A model generated the notes under the pieces. It saw nothing but the letters and a program-made list of their open reading frames with translations, did not search any database and was not told the DNA's origin. From contig NMRB01001716.1 of NCBI GenBank assembly GCA_002633025.1, forward strand, positions 69,854 through 133,853: 64,000 bases of DNA. Direction: 5' to 3'. Source of the DNA: Notospermus geniculatus. Taxonomy: Eukaryota; Nemertea; Pilidiophora; Heteronemertea; Lineidae. Positions 34,711 to 45,316 of this stretch are shown one piece after another (within the stretch, counting starts at the first letter, position 1; the number at the start of each line of letters is the position of its first letter). Made by a program: the position numbers and the translations under genes.

Positions 34711-35174
34711 ACTGTCTTTACCATTGGAGGGCACTTGTATTGCAATGATTGACTCTTGAACTCAAATTTGGGTTAGAAGTTTCATGAAGTACATGTACAT
34801 TGTTTGGATCAGGTGTGGTAGTCCACAGGAATGTTGTACTTCTGACACCAAAGCCAAGTTGAAATAACCTGTGCACTTGTTCAGTGGGGTCTAACTAAAA
34901 ATACAAAGATATCTGTTCTCCATTTGGCCTTGATTTGGGAACCAAATTTAAAAGGGGGAGGTCAAGTTGTATGGCTTATTGGTTGCTGGTTTCCATGCAT
35001 GCTGTATATATTGGGATACTTGGAACACCCCCTGTACAAAGTCAAGTCCAGTGGTGATGCCCCCTCCAGGCTCCCAAAAAAATACTACTTCACCTATCAG
35101 TTCACCGGTTCTGTGCACGGAGAAATTTTTCAGTGACCTGAAATCCGCCACATGTGACTTATTTCTCTGCACAG

Positions 35175-35489
35175 AATACACCGATTTCACATCTCGCACG
35201 ATCGCAGCGCCCCTTGTAGAATTTTCAACGGCCACTTCCGTTTTCAACCTCACTATCAGGAGTAAGGCAAATATTTCCTAGATCGAGGTTGAAAAACACG
35301 TGTTGGTTCCCGATACCGCCGCCAGGGATCCTTCCCCTGGTGGCAGCATTGGGAACCAATGTGCACAATTCAACCTCGATCCAGGAAATTTTTGCCAGTT
35401 CTCGTGGTAGAGAGGTTAAAAATGGAAGTGGCCGTTGAAAATTCTACTAGGGGCGCTGCGATCGTGCGAGATGTGAAATTGGTGTATTG
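35175..35489. mobile_element. Foldback element, A2 copy
   Basis: Equivalent of 11944-12249, directly upstream of the T2a exon. Confidence 0.82.
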
Positions 35490-35619
35490 TGGCAATGTGT
35501 GAAGTAGTGTTGATGTATATTACCCCACCAGTCACTAATCATCCACTGAACCACGATTAACTCTCGTCGAGCTGTGATGTCTCACATGTCTTATGCTATG
35601 TTCTGTTCTCTGTTTTCAG

Positions 35620-35783
35620 ATTATCGTGTAGTAAACGCTTTCCGCATGGGCTTAGATACACGCTACGACAGCATAGACAAACGTAGCCTCGCCTCAGTTC
35701 ATTCACTTCAGAACTTAGCCAGAATGTACAAAAAATCGCCCAGTTCGCCCACCCCTGCTGAAAATGCAGAAACAGTGTGCTGA
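35620..35783 (+). CDS. ATP2B-like: PMCA C-terminal tail exon type T2a (frame problem at acceptor)
   Basis: Candidate alternative last exon. Read in the frame of its codons it gives DYRVVNAFRMGLDTRYDSID followed by KRSLASVHSLQNLARMYKK and a short polar tail ending ETVC before TGA. It is clearly homologous to T2b at 61694 and, at its start, to T1. The acceptor TGTTTTCAG at 35611-35619 leaves 5 bases (ATTAT) before the conserved CGT codon, where T2b has 3. Spliced from the phase-0 donor at 13761 it would read I-I-V-stop. The reading frame is open back to about 35550, and the only other AG there (35570-35571) is also in the wrong phase. The C-terminal Cys makes the PDZ ligand atypical. It may be a chimeric or damaged exon, or a deliberate truncating variant. 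An ATTAAA signal follows at 36303-36308. Confidence 0.6.
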
Positions 35784-36577
35784 ATGAGAGACATTATGGT
35801 CCAAGTTCAAGGTCACTCGCAGTGACCTTGATGCAGTCACTCATCGCGACCTTGATGCAGTGACCTTGGAAAGACCGCAAGTGTGATTGACTTTGCAACT
35901 TCGCACTGGCAACTAGGTCATCGTGACTTTATTTGCCGAGGTGTAGGAGTGGACCTCAGTACCACGTTGCCGAGGACAGTATTAACCTGTGCTTGTGGCT
36001 GGGCTGTATATGTAAATTGTAGATGTAGATTATACGACGTGTAGTGACTGTCACATGCACACCATGTACGGCCGATTCGGAGAGTTTTACCGCGGTGTTT
36101 TTAGTCTTGCGAATTGTAGACGAATTGTTCACGTTGTCGTGTTTGTGGTCCTTGCCTCCTCGGTGGCCACACCTTGCATTATTGATTGGCTGTTTTTGTT
36201 GCACACCGTTTTTATCGTACCATTTAGTGATTTTTCATCATCAGTCATGTTTCATTTGTGTTATCAGCCCACGGTCTGTGGTATTTTATAAAATCAGTCA
36301 TCATTAAACGACTAAATTGAATGCAAGAATTACCTAGATTGTCAGGTAGTGTAAAATAGAAGTTAAGTGTAACATACATATACGATTTTTATGCCTGTCA
36401 CTCATTCGTGTGTATAACGTCGTCGATTGGATGGGAATTAGCGGTAATATTCGTCTGGATAAATATGTAATAATTAATCAGCAAAATAATTAGCGTTTTA
36501 CTCACTAGATGGCGCTCCGTCACTCGTCCGTGCTTTCTGACACTTCCTCCGTCGCTTAACTGTCCACTGTATTTTTC
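35784..36577 (+). other. Probable 3'UTR of T2a and flank
   Basis: Single-copy in the window. GTGACCTTG/AGTGACCTTG direct repeats at 35809-35867. ATTAAA at 36303-36308 is a plausible poly(A) signal 520 bases after the stop. Not shared with the T2b 3' region. Confidence 0.5.
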
Positions 36578-36869
36578 ATTTTCTATCTTTCAATGTATTA
36601 CTTTTCCACCTCTGTTTCATTTTATCTTTCCGTTGTACTCGCCATATCTCGATATATCGTCTCGTCTCGTCTCGGACAGTGGGTCTCCAAGCGGCTAACC
36701 TCTTTCTTTGCATGGCCTGGATCGTGGATGGGCCGTCTCACAAATCATTTAATACAGAAAAGAAGAAAAGTGTTTGATCGGTCTTCACATCGTGAAAGAA
36801 ACAGGCATAGCAACAACACCACTGAGAACAAGTGTCTAGACTGGCCAGATTTCAAGAGTTAGTCAGATA

Positions 36870-37272
36870 TTAGCAAGGTTTAGCACCTTTCCGACTCCGA
36901 CTTCAACTGCCAGAATGAATTGCAGTCCGCTATGGACATCCTTGATAAAAACGATTTGATAGATGTTTTCAATTCGTCAAACACCATAAATTGATGGCAG
37001 AAAAATTTGGCCTTATAAATCGGAAGTGCGGATAAATAATGAATATTGAAGTCGTAATCCTAGTCGTTACGACTTGAAACACGACTATAATATTTGAGAT
37101 TTACGTGCACTTTCGATTACGAGTCAAAATTATTCTGCCACAAAGTTATGGCATTTTGCGATTTGCAAACGTCTATCAAATCGTTTTTATCAAGGATGTC
37201 TACAGCGGACTGCAATTCATTCTGGTAGTTGAAGCCGGAGTCAGAGTCGGAAAGCTGCGCAACTTATCTATT
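36870..37272 (+). mobile_element. F1 foldback MITE, copy 11
   Basis: The left end TAGCAAGGTTTAGCACC is the variant terminus seen in copy 2; the right end GCGCAACTTATCTA is the common terminus, so this copy is a hybrid of the two. Its B2 equivalent (50206-50599) has the common left terminus. Confidence 0.84.
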
Positions 37273-37420
37273 AGGCACATTTTCTCCCAACTCTGGTGAA
37301 ACAGTTTCTTCTTATTCTGTATCTATGAATTTTGAGACGGTCCGTAATCCACGTACATGGTTTCATTTCACTTGTTGAAAATGTTCGTGCACTGACCATT
37401 CGCCTTGTCAATGTTATGTA

Positions 37421-37770
37421 TCATCGACAAAAGGAAATGTTGAACGTTTGAATGCCCACTGTCTAAAATCCACACATGGTTAGCCCTGATATGTTCTCAC
37501 AAGCATGCACAGTTTCTTGGTGGTGACATATCTATTCAAAATTTGAGTTGAGAGCCAGGTGCCAAATACAGCAATATTGGCTCTATAAACAATAATCATC
37601 GACAAAAGGAAATGTTGATCGTTTGAATGCCCACTGTCTAAAATCCACACATGGTTAGCCCTGATATGTTCTCACGAGCATGCACATTTTCTTGGTGGTG
37701 ACATATCTATTCAAAATTTGAGTTGAGAGCCAGGTGCCTAATACACCAATATTGGCTCTATAAACAATAA
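37421..37770. repeat. 175-bp tandem duplication, B1
   Basis: Two copies starting TCATCGACAAAAGGAAATG at 37421 and 37596. B2 has one copy (about 50752-50925). Confidence 0.9.
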
Positions 37771-37840
37771 TATTGAACGAATAAATGTATTTTGATGTGG
37801 TTTGTGGCTCACACAGAACCTTTGGGGTACGTAAGAAGAC

Positions 37841-38300
37841 CGGAATACACCGAAATACGCCGGAATACACTGAAATATCACCGGAAACAGGGTCAAAAGG
37901 CTTCTTTTCACTATTATACAGTAGTGAGGCAATGTATCGTATCAATCCAATGTCAAAATATACAATATCAGTCTCAGGATTTGACTCGTTCGAACAGAAA
38001 CATAGCCCGACGGGTGTTTTCCACGATCGACCGCCGCCATATTGGATAACCAGATAACCTACGGTTGAGTCTTAAGTAACAACATGCATGCAAGATGGCG
38101 ACCGCCGGCCCCCGAAAACACCTGATGCGATGCGATGGTTTCTGAAGTTGACTGTGTGAATATTGACGATGTTCTTGCCCTATTCTGCCTCGTATCCATA
38201 GCTACAACATAAGAGTGTTATTAAACCTTTTGTATCATGTTTTCGGCAGTATTTCGGTGTATTCCGGCGGATTTCGGTGTATTCCGGTCTTCTTATGAAC
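37841..38300. mobile_element. Foldback element with CGGAATACACCGAAAT ends, B1
   Basis: AAGAAGACCGGAATACACCG with further CCGGAATACAC units at the left, and the complementary TTCCGGTCTTCTTATG at the right about 400 bp away. B2 copy at 50985-51445. Confidence 0.8.
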
Positions 38301-39028
38301 CGGAACCTTTGGAGCGTGTGGTGAAAGAAAGCGGAACATCATGGCTGATGTACCCATAGGTGTGGTTTAAGGGGTGATGTCATCCCTTCCCATATGGCTG
38401 AAAGAAATCTTGCTTCTTAAGCAAGGACAGCCTGCTGTTGTTGTTGAGTCGATCAATCCTAGGTTTGGTACCTAAGTAGGCCTAGGTGGTCAGTGCTGGT
38501 CCAAACTGGTTTATTTAAGTGACCCATTTCTTGGGCACGTTTGTAAATATGTAGTTGTTGTCTATTTTGTTGAAAGAGTGGCAAGTGGCTAGTGGCACAT
38601 TCACTTTTCTGTGATCGAATTCAACAACTCATGATCCTATTCAAATGAACATACATGGCTACTCAGGTGTGGATTTTAAATACTACAAAAATCTTTGGTC
38701 TATATCATCACATTTTACACCAACACTACCGGTAGTAAAATTTGACTTAGATATAAAGTCCGGCAATATCTGAGCGCGACCCAATGGATTGCGGAAGTCA
38801 GGAAATGAGACAAGAATTTTCAGTTAGGTATGCATTCGACCTGCGTGACTGGTGACGATCTGTTGCACACTATTGGGCACCACTAAAGTCTGTTTGTATA
38901 TATAATTGCGTTGTCGATCGGTTGTTCAAGAGTTGTATGTGATTAAAGATCCGTGGAAAACCCAACTAATATATTGTTGCCTAACTTTCACATTCAATTG
39001 GGTTCTGCTTAGATGTTGCCGGACTTTA
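38301..39028. other. No recognised feature (B1; equivalent B2 51446-52177)
   Basis: Shared by both B blocks with few changes. No gene found. Confidence 0.5.
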
Positions 39029-39181
39029 TGGGCCGTATGCACCAAACGAAGATTATCGTGAATTTAGGTTGAGCCACAACTTTTCTATTGTTCAGGTTTG
39101 CCAGGGCATGATGTGACAATGAAAAGGTTGTGGCTCAACCTGAGTTCAAAAAAATAATCTTCGCTTGGTGCATACGGCCCT
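39029..39181. mobile_element. GGGCCGTATGCACCAAACG hairpin, B1
   Basis: Arms GGGCCGTATGCACCAAACGA and the complement at the end, inner GTTGAGCCACAACTTTTC / GAAAAGGTTGTGGCTCAAC. B2 copy at 52178-52329. Confidence 0.83.
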
Positions 39182-40065
39182 ATAGGTGTAAATTCGTCCC
39201 ACAAAATTGACAAATGTGATTTCAGTGTGGGCGGTCATGCTGGTGACATTTGCAAGCAATTTAGATTTCCATTGATGGTGAATGCGTATGCATCGTAGTA
39301 ATTGCCATAAACACCTGCAGGTGGAACTTCACAGGTATACAAGACCCTTTAATACGTCTCTAGATGAAGAAATTGAATCAGGAGACGAAAAAGAAAATGA
39401 ATATGTATATTAATGTTCAAGAATAATATCGGCAGTCAGTCCGACGTTTTTCGTTTTATCAGATGAGATGGGGTACTATTTCAATGTTTCATAATTTGTG
39501 GTGCAAAACACACACAAAAGCATTGCGTAAATGTTTGCCAAGTATTAATTACATCTGTTTGTCTGGATCAAACTTGTATAAATTTTTTCAAACCTGTGTA
39601 AATTTCAAAACTTAACGGCATGTGGCCTAAATTTAAAGCGACACGCAATATTGATTTTCTCATCAGATTGAGGGCAATTTGCTACAGTGTAGTGCCCGTG
39701 AAATCACTTGGTCTTCATGGCCACTTATATTTGTGTAAGATTTGTGACCCTCCCTTACAAAACCAGTGTTAAGTCGCACGGAAAATCAGCCTAAATGGAC
39801 TAAACATGACACCAGGAGATAAAGACAGAAATAGAATCGCCCAGACTTTACTATGGACAGACAATACTGAAATTGACAAATGTGACCCCTCCACCGCAAA
39901 ACCAGTCATCAGTCACTCTGAGGTTGGCAAGTTGGGACCAACCTACTTGTCAATTTCAGTATCGTCTGTCTGTCTGTCTGTCTGTTGTGAAGGTGAGTGA
40001 TTCTGTTTCTGTCTCTATCTCCTAAGAGAAGGCGAGCACAAAAATCAACACACAATATGAGAAAG

Positions 40066-40440
40066 TATATAAAGTCAATTTCCAGAATATTTGCAAATTT
40101 TCGACCCCAAACGGGGTCTTCTTCAGGCTGGAACTTTACAATCTGAAACTCTAGAAAAGAGTCTTTTCTAGAGTTTCAGATTGTAAAGTTCCAGCCTGAA
40201 GAAGACCCCAGTTGGGGTCGAAAATTTGCAAATACAGTGGAACCTCCCTTAACGGACACCTCTGCCAGGAGGGCACCTCTCTATGAAGGACACCAAAGTT
40301 TAGTCCCAAATTGATCATTTCTGAGTTCATTTTGACCTCTGTAATCAGGACACCTCTCAATTAAGGACAGCATTTGTCAGTCCCAGAGGTGTCCTTAATA
40401 GAGAGGTTCTACTGTATTCTGGAAACTGACTTTATGTACT
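40066..40440. mobile_element. TTTTCGACCCCAAACGGGGTC hairpin, B1
   Basis: ATAAAGTCAATTTCCAGAAT / complement at the ends, GACCCCAAACGGGGTCTTC near each arm and a 56-bp perfect centre (CTGAAACTCTAGAAAAGAGT and complement). Interrupted at 40235-40414. Confidence 0.85.
40235..40414. mobile_element. TA-flanked MITE with CAGTGGAACC ends, B1 only
   Basis: 180 bp, ends CAGTGGAACCTCCCTTAA / TTAATAGAGAGGTTCTACTG, flanked by TA on both sides. B2 reads GCAAATATTCTGG at the empty site (one TA). A TA duplication and CAGT start fit Tc1/mariner, perhaps pogo/Tigger-like. Confidence 0.92.
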
Positions 40441-40839
40441 TTATGTCTCTATCTCCTGGTGTCATGTCAGTCCGTTTAGGCTCATTTTCCGTGCGACTTA
40501 ACACTGGTTTTGTAGTGGAGGGTCATATTAAATTTAAGCAATAATAGGACTACCCTCAGCGAGTTTCAATGCTTTGTCAATTTTCTAGATTCAAAATTAT
40601 CCATCTCATACAGAATGCAGTGTAGAACAGATCACCATTGTGGCCATGTTCAACACACCTTTGTGGATTGGAAACTACCAATACAATTCAAGTGTACTGT
40701 TTGGAATTCTAAGGCTAAGAATCCATTCACGCGATTTTCGTGCCGCACGATGTCGCATCCTTTGTGCACGACCAACGCGGCGGAAGCAAACAATGACGCT
40801 CGAAAATCGCATGAATGGACAGCCAGCCTAACAGGCCAG

Positions 40840-40948
40840 GGGCCTGTTTCATAAAGTGATTTTAAGCTAATGGTACCTTAAACCAAATGGAAAATGCATT
40901 GAAGTTAATGGTATCATATGCTTAAAGTCACTTTATGAAACAGGCCCC
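40840..40948. mobile_element. GGGCCTGTTTCATAAAGTG hairpin, B1 only
   Basis: GGGCCTGTTTCATAAAGTGA / CACTTTATGAAACAGGCCCC inserted into GGCCAGCATTTT, which is uninterrupted at 53801-53812 in B2. Same family as 45201-45316 and 57037-57146. Confidence 0.9.
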
Positions 40949-41320
40949 AGCATTTTAATGATTGAATTGAGTCACATGCATTAAAATTCTTAACAAAACG
41001 TATAGTTCATCACCAAATAATCACAAGTTGTCGTTGATTGAGTAATTCCTTCACACACCTGAGTAATATTGAACTCCAGACCAATTGTGAAAAAAGCCCC
41101 TATACTCTCACTGTAGTCCGACATAATTTGTTCCCAAAATTTCTAAGTCATATAAATGCTAAGGAACCTATAGTAATTTGCATTTAAAGTACCATAATTC
41201 AAAGAGAAGTACCGTATCTGTGACAGGACAGTAGGACTCGGACCATAGTTCCATCGGGACTACTGTTCCTGACACATGCATTACCTCCATCACCTCAACT
41301 CTCAATCCACATAATTTTCA
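40949..41320. other. No recognised feature (B1; equivalent B2 53807-54180)
   Basis: No gene seen; CATAGTTCCATCGGGACTAC palindrome remnants near 41240. Confidence 0.45.
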
Positions 41321-41607
41321 GGGGCCGTATGCATAAAACATCTTAAGTGTAAAATTTCCCTTATCTTTTGTTTGGAATAATAGTTTAAGGGAAATTTTAC
41401 ACTTAAGGGCCCATATGCATAAAGGTGGAATAAGCTTATTCCAGGTATAACCTAACGTTATAACGTGAACACTTAAGGGCCCATATGCATAAAGGTGGAA
41501 TAAGCTTATTCCAGGTATAACCTAACGTTATAACATGAAGCTATACCTGGAATAAGCTTATTTCACCTTTATGCATACGGGCCAAGATGTTTTGTGCATA
41601 CGACCCC
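41321..41607. mobile_element. GGGGCCGTATGC hairpin MITE, B1, with nested hairpin
   Basis: Family hairpin split in its right arm by a second hairpin element at 41407-41583. Confidence 0.85.
41407..41583. mobile_element. Nested GGGCCCATATGCATAAAGG hairpin, B1 only
   Basis: Arms GCATAAAGGTGGAATAAGC... and TTATTTCACCTTTATGCAT. A 70-bp stretch including the host bases ACTTAA is tandemly duplicated (41401 and 41471). Confidence 0.82.
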
Positions 41608-41981
41608 TGGAAATGATTATTTTTTCACACACCCCGCCTACATGTAAGTGAAATATTTAGAAAAGTGTGTTTTGGGTAGCTCTTGTAATTAGGGTAAATG
41701 CAGCGTGGTGTAAAATAGTTATTCTTCTTTTTGGGTGCACGTATAAATAGCTATAAATATTATAAGACTATTACCATTTTTGATCTTCTGTAGATGGTGT
41801 GAACCTGGAATGTTGAAGTTGTTAAAATAAAGTACTACACACTGATTACACTTGGTTCCAATTCGTTAGTGCGTCGGATTATCTCGGACTCTGTTGATAC
41901 TCGAACAATCTCAACAGTTTTTTTCGCTGAATTTCATCATATTTTTGCGGAATTCCTTTCTTTCTGAAAAGATTCCTTTTT
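41608..41981. other. No recognised feature (B1; equivalent B2 54423-54790)
   Basis: TATAAATAGCTATAAATATTATA AT-rich motif near 41743. A AAAATAAAG signal-like motif at 41825 is lost in B2. Confidence 0.4.
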
Positions 41982-42139
41982 ACCCCAAAGAGAAGGCAAG
42001 CACAAAAATCGACACACAATATTATAGTGCACATAAAGTCCATTTCCAGAATATTTGCAAATTTTCGACCCCACTTCAGGCTGGCACATTTCCACACTAG
42101 ATTTCAGAAAAGACTGAGCTGAATCTGTGCTGAATTTTA
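41982..42139. mobile_element. Fragment of the GACCCC hairpin family, B1 only
   Basis: Carries CATAAAGTCCATTTCCAGAA and TTTTCGACCCCACTTCAGG, i.e. one arm of the 40066 family, inserted between CCTTTTT and AGCTCACCTG, which are adjacent in B2 near 54790. Confidence 0.8.
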
Positions 42140-42292
42140 GCTCACCTGTGAGCTATAGTCGTCACGTAATGTACGTCCGTCGTCCGCCTCGTCGTCGTGC
42201 TCCATTAGCAGGGCACGTTGCGACAAAAAATATGTTGGAATTTGGTAAATAGTGTATTGAAATTGGTTGAGAATTAACAGATCGAGGTAAAA

Positions 42293-42426
42293 AACCTGGG
42301 CCGACCGCACAGAAAGTCCGACAGTGCTTTCAGTGCCTATCGGCAGTTTAGTTAATGGGAAAGTGCGTTATAACTAACTGCCAACAGGAGCCGGTAGCAC
42401 TTTTCGGACTTTCTGTGCAGTCGGCC
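42293..42426. mobile_element. GGGCCGACCGCACAGAAAGTC hairpin, B1 (B2 copy 54946-55075)
   Basis: GGCCGACCGCACAGAAAGTC / GACTTTCTGTGCAGTCGGCC arms, inner GGCAGTTTAGTTA / TAACTAACTGCC. Confidence 0.83.
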
Positions 42427-42907
42427 CTGATGTATTAATGAATTTGAACAGACTGTAGTCGTGTTTTCTTTGACTTGAAACAGTGCTTGGTGATTTGTAA
42501 AATAATTGTGATTTTGTCATGGTGAATATAGTCAAGACATAATATGCAGATTTTTCCCATTTTGATGTATGTCATGTGAAGTAAGTTTCAATACTCGGGA
42601 GCTGAGAAGGGAGTTTGTCGTCCCTTTCCATTAGGCCTATTATGATTTAGTGGGTGCTTGTTTAAAATGGTCAGGCTTCATTCAAATGTATAGTTTTGTT
42701 ATCGAGAAAATTCAATTTACATTGATCAGGCTTGAAAATGTCTTTGTTTTGGTCAGCGGAGTTGGTTAAGAACAGGTGGAATTAGGGTAGTGTTACTTAA
42801 CTGAAGTGAAGTTTGTGCTGAACGACCATATAGCTGATGTTGCAAAGGTGCAACACTGGATGTTAAGGCATCTTGAGAAGTCAACAAAGGCCAAGAATCT
42901 AAAATAA

Positions 42908-43307
42908 TAGAGAGGTTGTGCAGCTTTCCGACGCCGAATCCGGCTTCAACTACCAGAATGAATTGCAGTCCACTGTAGACATCCTTGATAAAAACAATTT
43001 GATAGACATTTGCAAATCGTAAAATGCCATAACTTTGTGGCAGAATAATTTTGACTCGTAATCGGAAGTGCACGTAAATCGCAAATATTATAGTCGTGTT
43101 TCAAGTCGTAACGACTAGGATTACGACTTCAATATTCATTATTTATCCGCACTTCCGATTTATAAGGCCAGATTTTTCTGCCTTCAGTTTATGGTGTTTG
43201 ACGAATTGAACACTTCTATCAAATCGTTTTCATCAAGGATGTCCATAGCGGACTGCAATTCATTCTCGTAGTTGAAGTCGGAGTCAGGCTGCTGTGCAAC
43301 CTTTCTA
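42908..43307 (-). mobile_element. F1 foldback MITE, copy 12
   Basis: TAGAGAGGTTGTGCAGC start, GCAACCTTTCTA end, reverse centre. The B2 equivalent is 55539-55938. Confidence 0.87.
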
Positions 43308-43690
43308 TTATGACATCTCCTGCGCGCCTTAATATTCTCCAGTGCTTGACGGCAAATGCCAAATAATGCTTGTTGATGTCGGGTGTGAGAGTGCCCAGTG
43401 GCAATCGCCAGAATCATGGGAAAGAGGGGGCACAGCCAGCGCACATTGTGGAAAACCTCGGTCAAATTTTAACATCTTTTCAAAATTTCCCGGTCAATTT
43501 TAAAGATTTTCCACAAAATAGAGGGGGCATGGGCCGGGTGTACCCCCCCCCTCGGATCTGCGCCTGATCACTTGCTTCTTAAAAAGGAGCAGGAGTGTCG
43601 AATTCGGCATCATTAGCAATAGGCAGTATTTGGTGAATTTAATACAGAGTAGGCCGTAATCAAGATCTCCTGCAAAACTCTGCACTAAAA

Positions 43691-43803
43691 CGAAGTGGCC
43701 CTCTTTATCACATGAATAATGGAGTCAGACTCGGGGATCAAGCTGGCCCAGAACCTCAGAGGTGACGGTAACCAGCATTTCCACTGCTCCATTCTGACAG
43801 CCC
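43691..43803 (-). mobile_element. tRNA-derived SINE-like element, B1
   Basis: Minus strand: GGCTGTCAGAATGGAGCAGT head, CCTCTGAGGTTCTGGG middle and a tail ATTATTCATGTGATAAAGAG, matching the block A copies in order. The B-box region is degenerate. Confidence 0.5.
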
Positions 43804-43852
43804 AAGGCAAGTGGGTACTACTCATTCTGAATCGTTGAAGCCGAGTTTTTAA

Positions 43853-44722
43853 GTGTCAGTCCACGGATAGACCATGCAAAATCAGCAAAAAGTGCTAAGG
43901 TGGGAGGTCGGCAGATCTGGCTCAAATTCCTACCAGAAGGTGGTCTTGGGGCACAATAAAGACAGGCCAAATATTTCGGAGATTGGTCACACCGTTTGGG
44001 AGTAAGGGGCTAAAATACAGCCAAAAAAATACATTTTTTAAGATAACAGCAATTTTCATCAAAATACTGTCCACTTGAGTGAATTTTCAGGCGTTGGCAG
44101 GCAACAGCAGTAGATATTTTTTATATGTCAATGAAAATAGATGTCCCCTGTATTTTTTTCCCATTTTTCGTTTGTTCCAAATCACTCTTGATTTAAAGGT
44201 GCAGTGCTTTTTTGCACTCTTGTCAAAAAAGGTATGGTTTGGTCTACAAAGAATTACGGACCCTCTGCAGGGGTGAGGAAGGTGAGCACATCAGGGAAAG
44301 GAGTAGGGGGATTTCTCTCTTTATTAAAGGAATAAAATCTTTGCCCGCTCTTTCCATTTTAGAGATATGCAGGTGCATAAATGCACTTAACTGATGTACT
44401 AAGAATGTACACGAACATCAAAATGTCTATATATACACAGGCATATCTCTGCAATGGAAAGAGCGGGCAAATATTTTCTTTTTGTTTTTTAAAGATGGAG
44501 TCTCACCCTACAATTTCAGACCAGTTTTGTCAACCAGGACCCTGCAGAGGGTTGACCCATTTTAACCCCTATTTTGCTATATACACCCAACCAGCCAATT
44601 AATTGGGCCAATATTTTGCTTGCCTTTGTCCCTCACCAGGGGGTAACTACACACCAAATTTCATTGCAATCCGCCGACCCCCACCTTAGCACTTTCTGCA
44701 TGGTCTATTCATGGACTTACAC
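43853..44722. mobile_element. 870-bp TTAA-flanked foldback element, B1 only
   Basis: Ends GTGTCAGTCCACGGATAGAC / GTCTATTCATGGACTTACAC with longer subterminal inverted repeats (GTGCTAAGGTGGGAGGTCG). It is flanked by TTAA on both sides, while B2 has one TTAA in TTTTTAACCTATCTC (56464-56478). This fits a piggyBac-type non-autonomous element. An inner hairpin with TTTGCCCGCTCTTTCCAT lies at about 44330-44470. No transposase ORF. Confidence 0.9.
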
Positions 44723-45200
44723 TTAACGTATCTCTTATATGGAGACCTTGTATGGAAACGTATCTTACATGGAGACCAAAAGTTTTTTTGAAAGGAACAT
44801 AAGAACCCCTGCTACCAAACATAAAGATGTTTTTCAAGCCAGCATAAACCTGTGCAGGATGATAGATAGCTTTTTGGCAGAGTTGCAAAAATGAGAACAT
44901 TTTAATAACCCGAGACAATTCTTAGCAAATTATCAGACCTACAGATAAAAGTCAAATTCAATAGTCTATGCAGATGTGGCTGTGAAGAAACAAAAAATAA
45001 TTGTCAGGACAGGAATGAATATTACCAAGCAACTTCTCGTGATAAAGTTTTAAATTACACAGCGCTGTTCACTGTCTTACAGTCTCAGAGTGTTGATCAC
45101 TTCATACCCCAGTCTCTGAAGGAAACCTTCCTGGGGACTCAAAGCGCTGCCCATTCAGTGCATCACTTGATCTTTTTAGTACATAGTGGCGACTCGACCA

Positions 45201-45316
45201 GGGGCCCGTTTCATAAAGTGCCTTTAAGCTGATGGTACCTTTAACCAAATGGAAAATGCATTGAAGTTAATGGTAGGCCTACTGTTGGCTTAAAGTCACT
45301 TTATGAAACAGGCCGC
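45201..45316. mobile_element. GGGGCCCGTTTCATAAAGTG hairpin, B1
   Basis: Same family as 40840-40948; present in both B blocks. Confidence 0.84.

Larger units (their letters stand above)
23807..35624 (+). repeat. Duplicated block A2
   Basis: Direct copy of 2-12384. A2-only material includes an F1 MITE at 32690-33097 (empty site in A1 at 9671-9686) and about 480 bp at 34431-34914 holding a hairpin element. The right end is ATTAT at 35620-35624, after which A2 enters the T2a exon while A1 enters unrelated sequence. Confidence 0.92.
39744..40526. mobile_element. Large foldback element with nested elements, B1
   Basis: Outer arms of about 80 bp (CAAAACCAGTGTTAAGTCGC left; complement right, including CACCAGGAGATA). 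Inside are an inner palindrome with a GTCT microsatellite (39966-39985) and the hairpin 40066-40440, which itself contains a TA-flanked MITE. B2 copy at 52890-53490 lacks the last insertion. Confidence 0.82.

Noticed and set aside
36593-36862. 89-codon ORF, with a 144-codon relative at 49756-50190 (SRLGQWVSK... TSFFAWPGSWMGR)
   Set aside because: Similar because of the B duplication; the longer frame overlaps the T2b remnant out of frame, and no family or splice context supports it.
43184-43465. ORF running from F1 copy 12 into flanking sequence
   Set aside because: Half of it is MITE sequence, and the equivalent frame in B2 differs in length.
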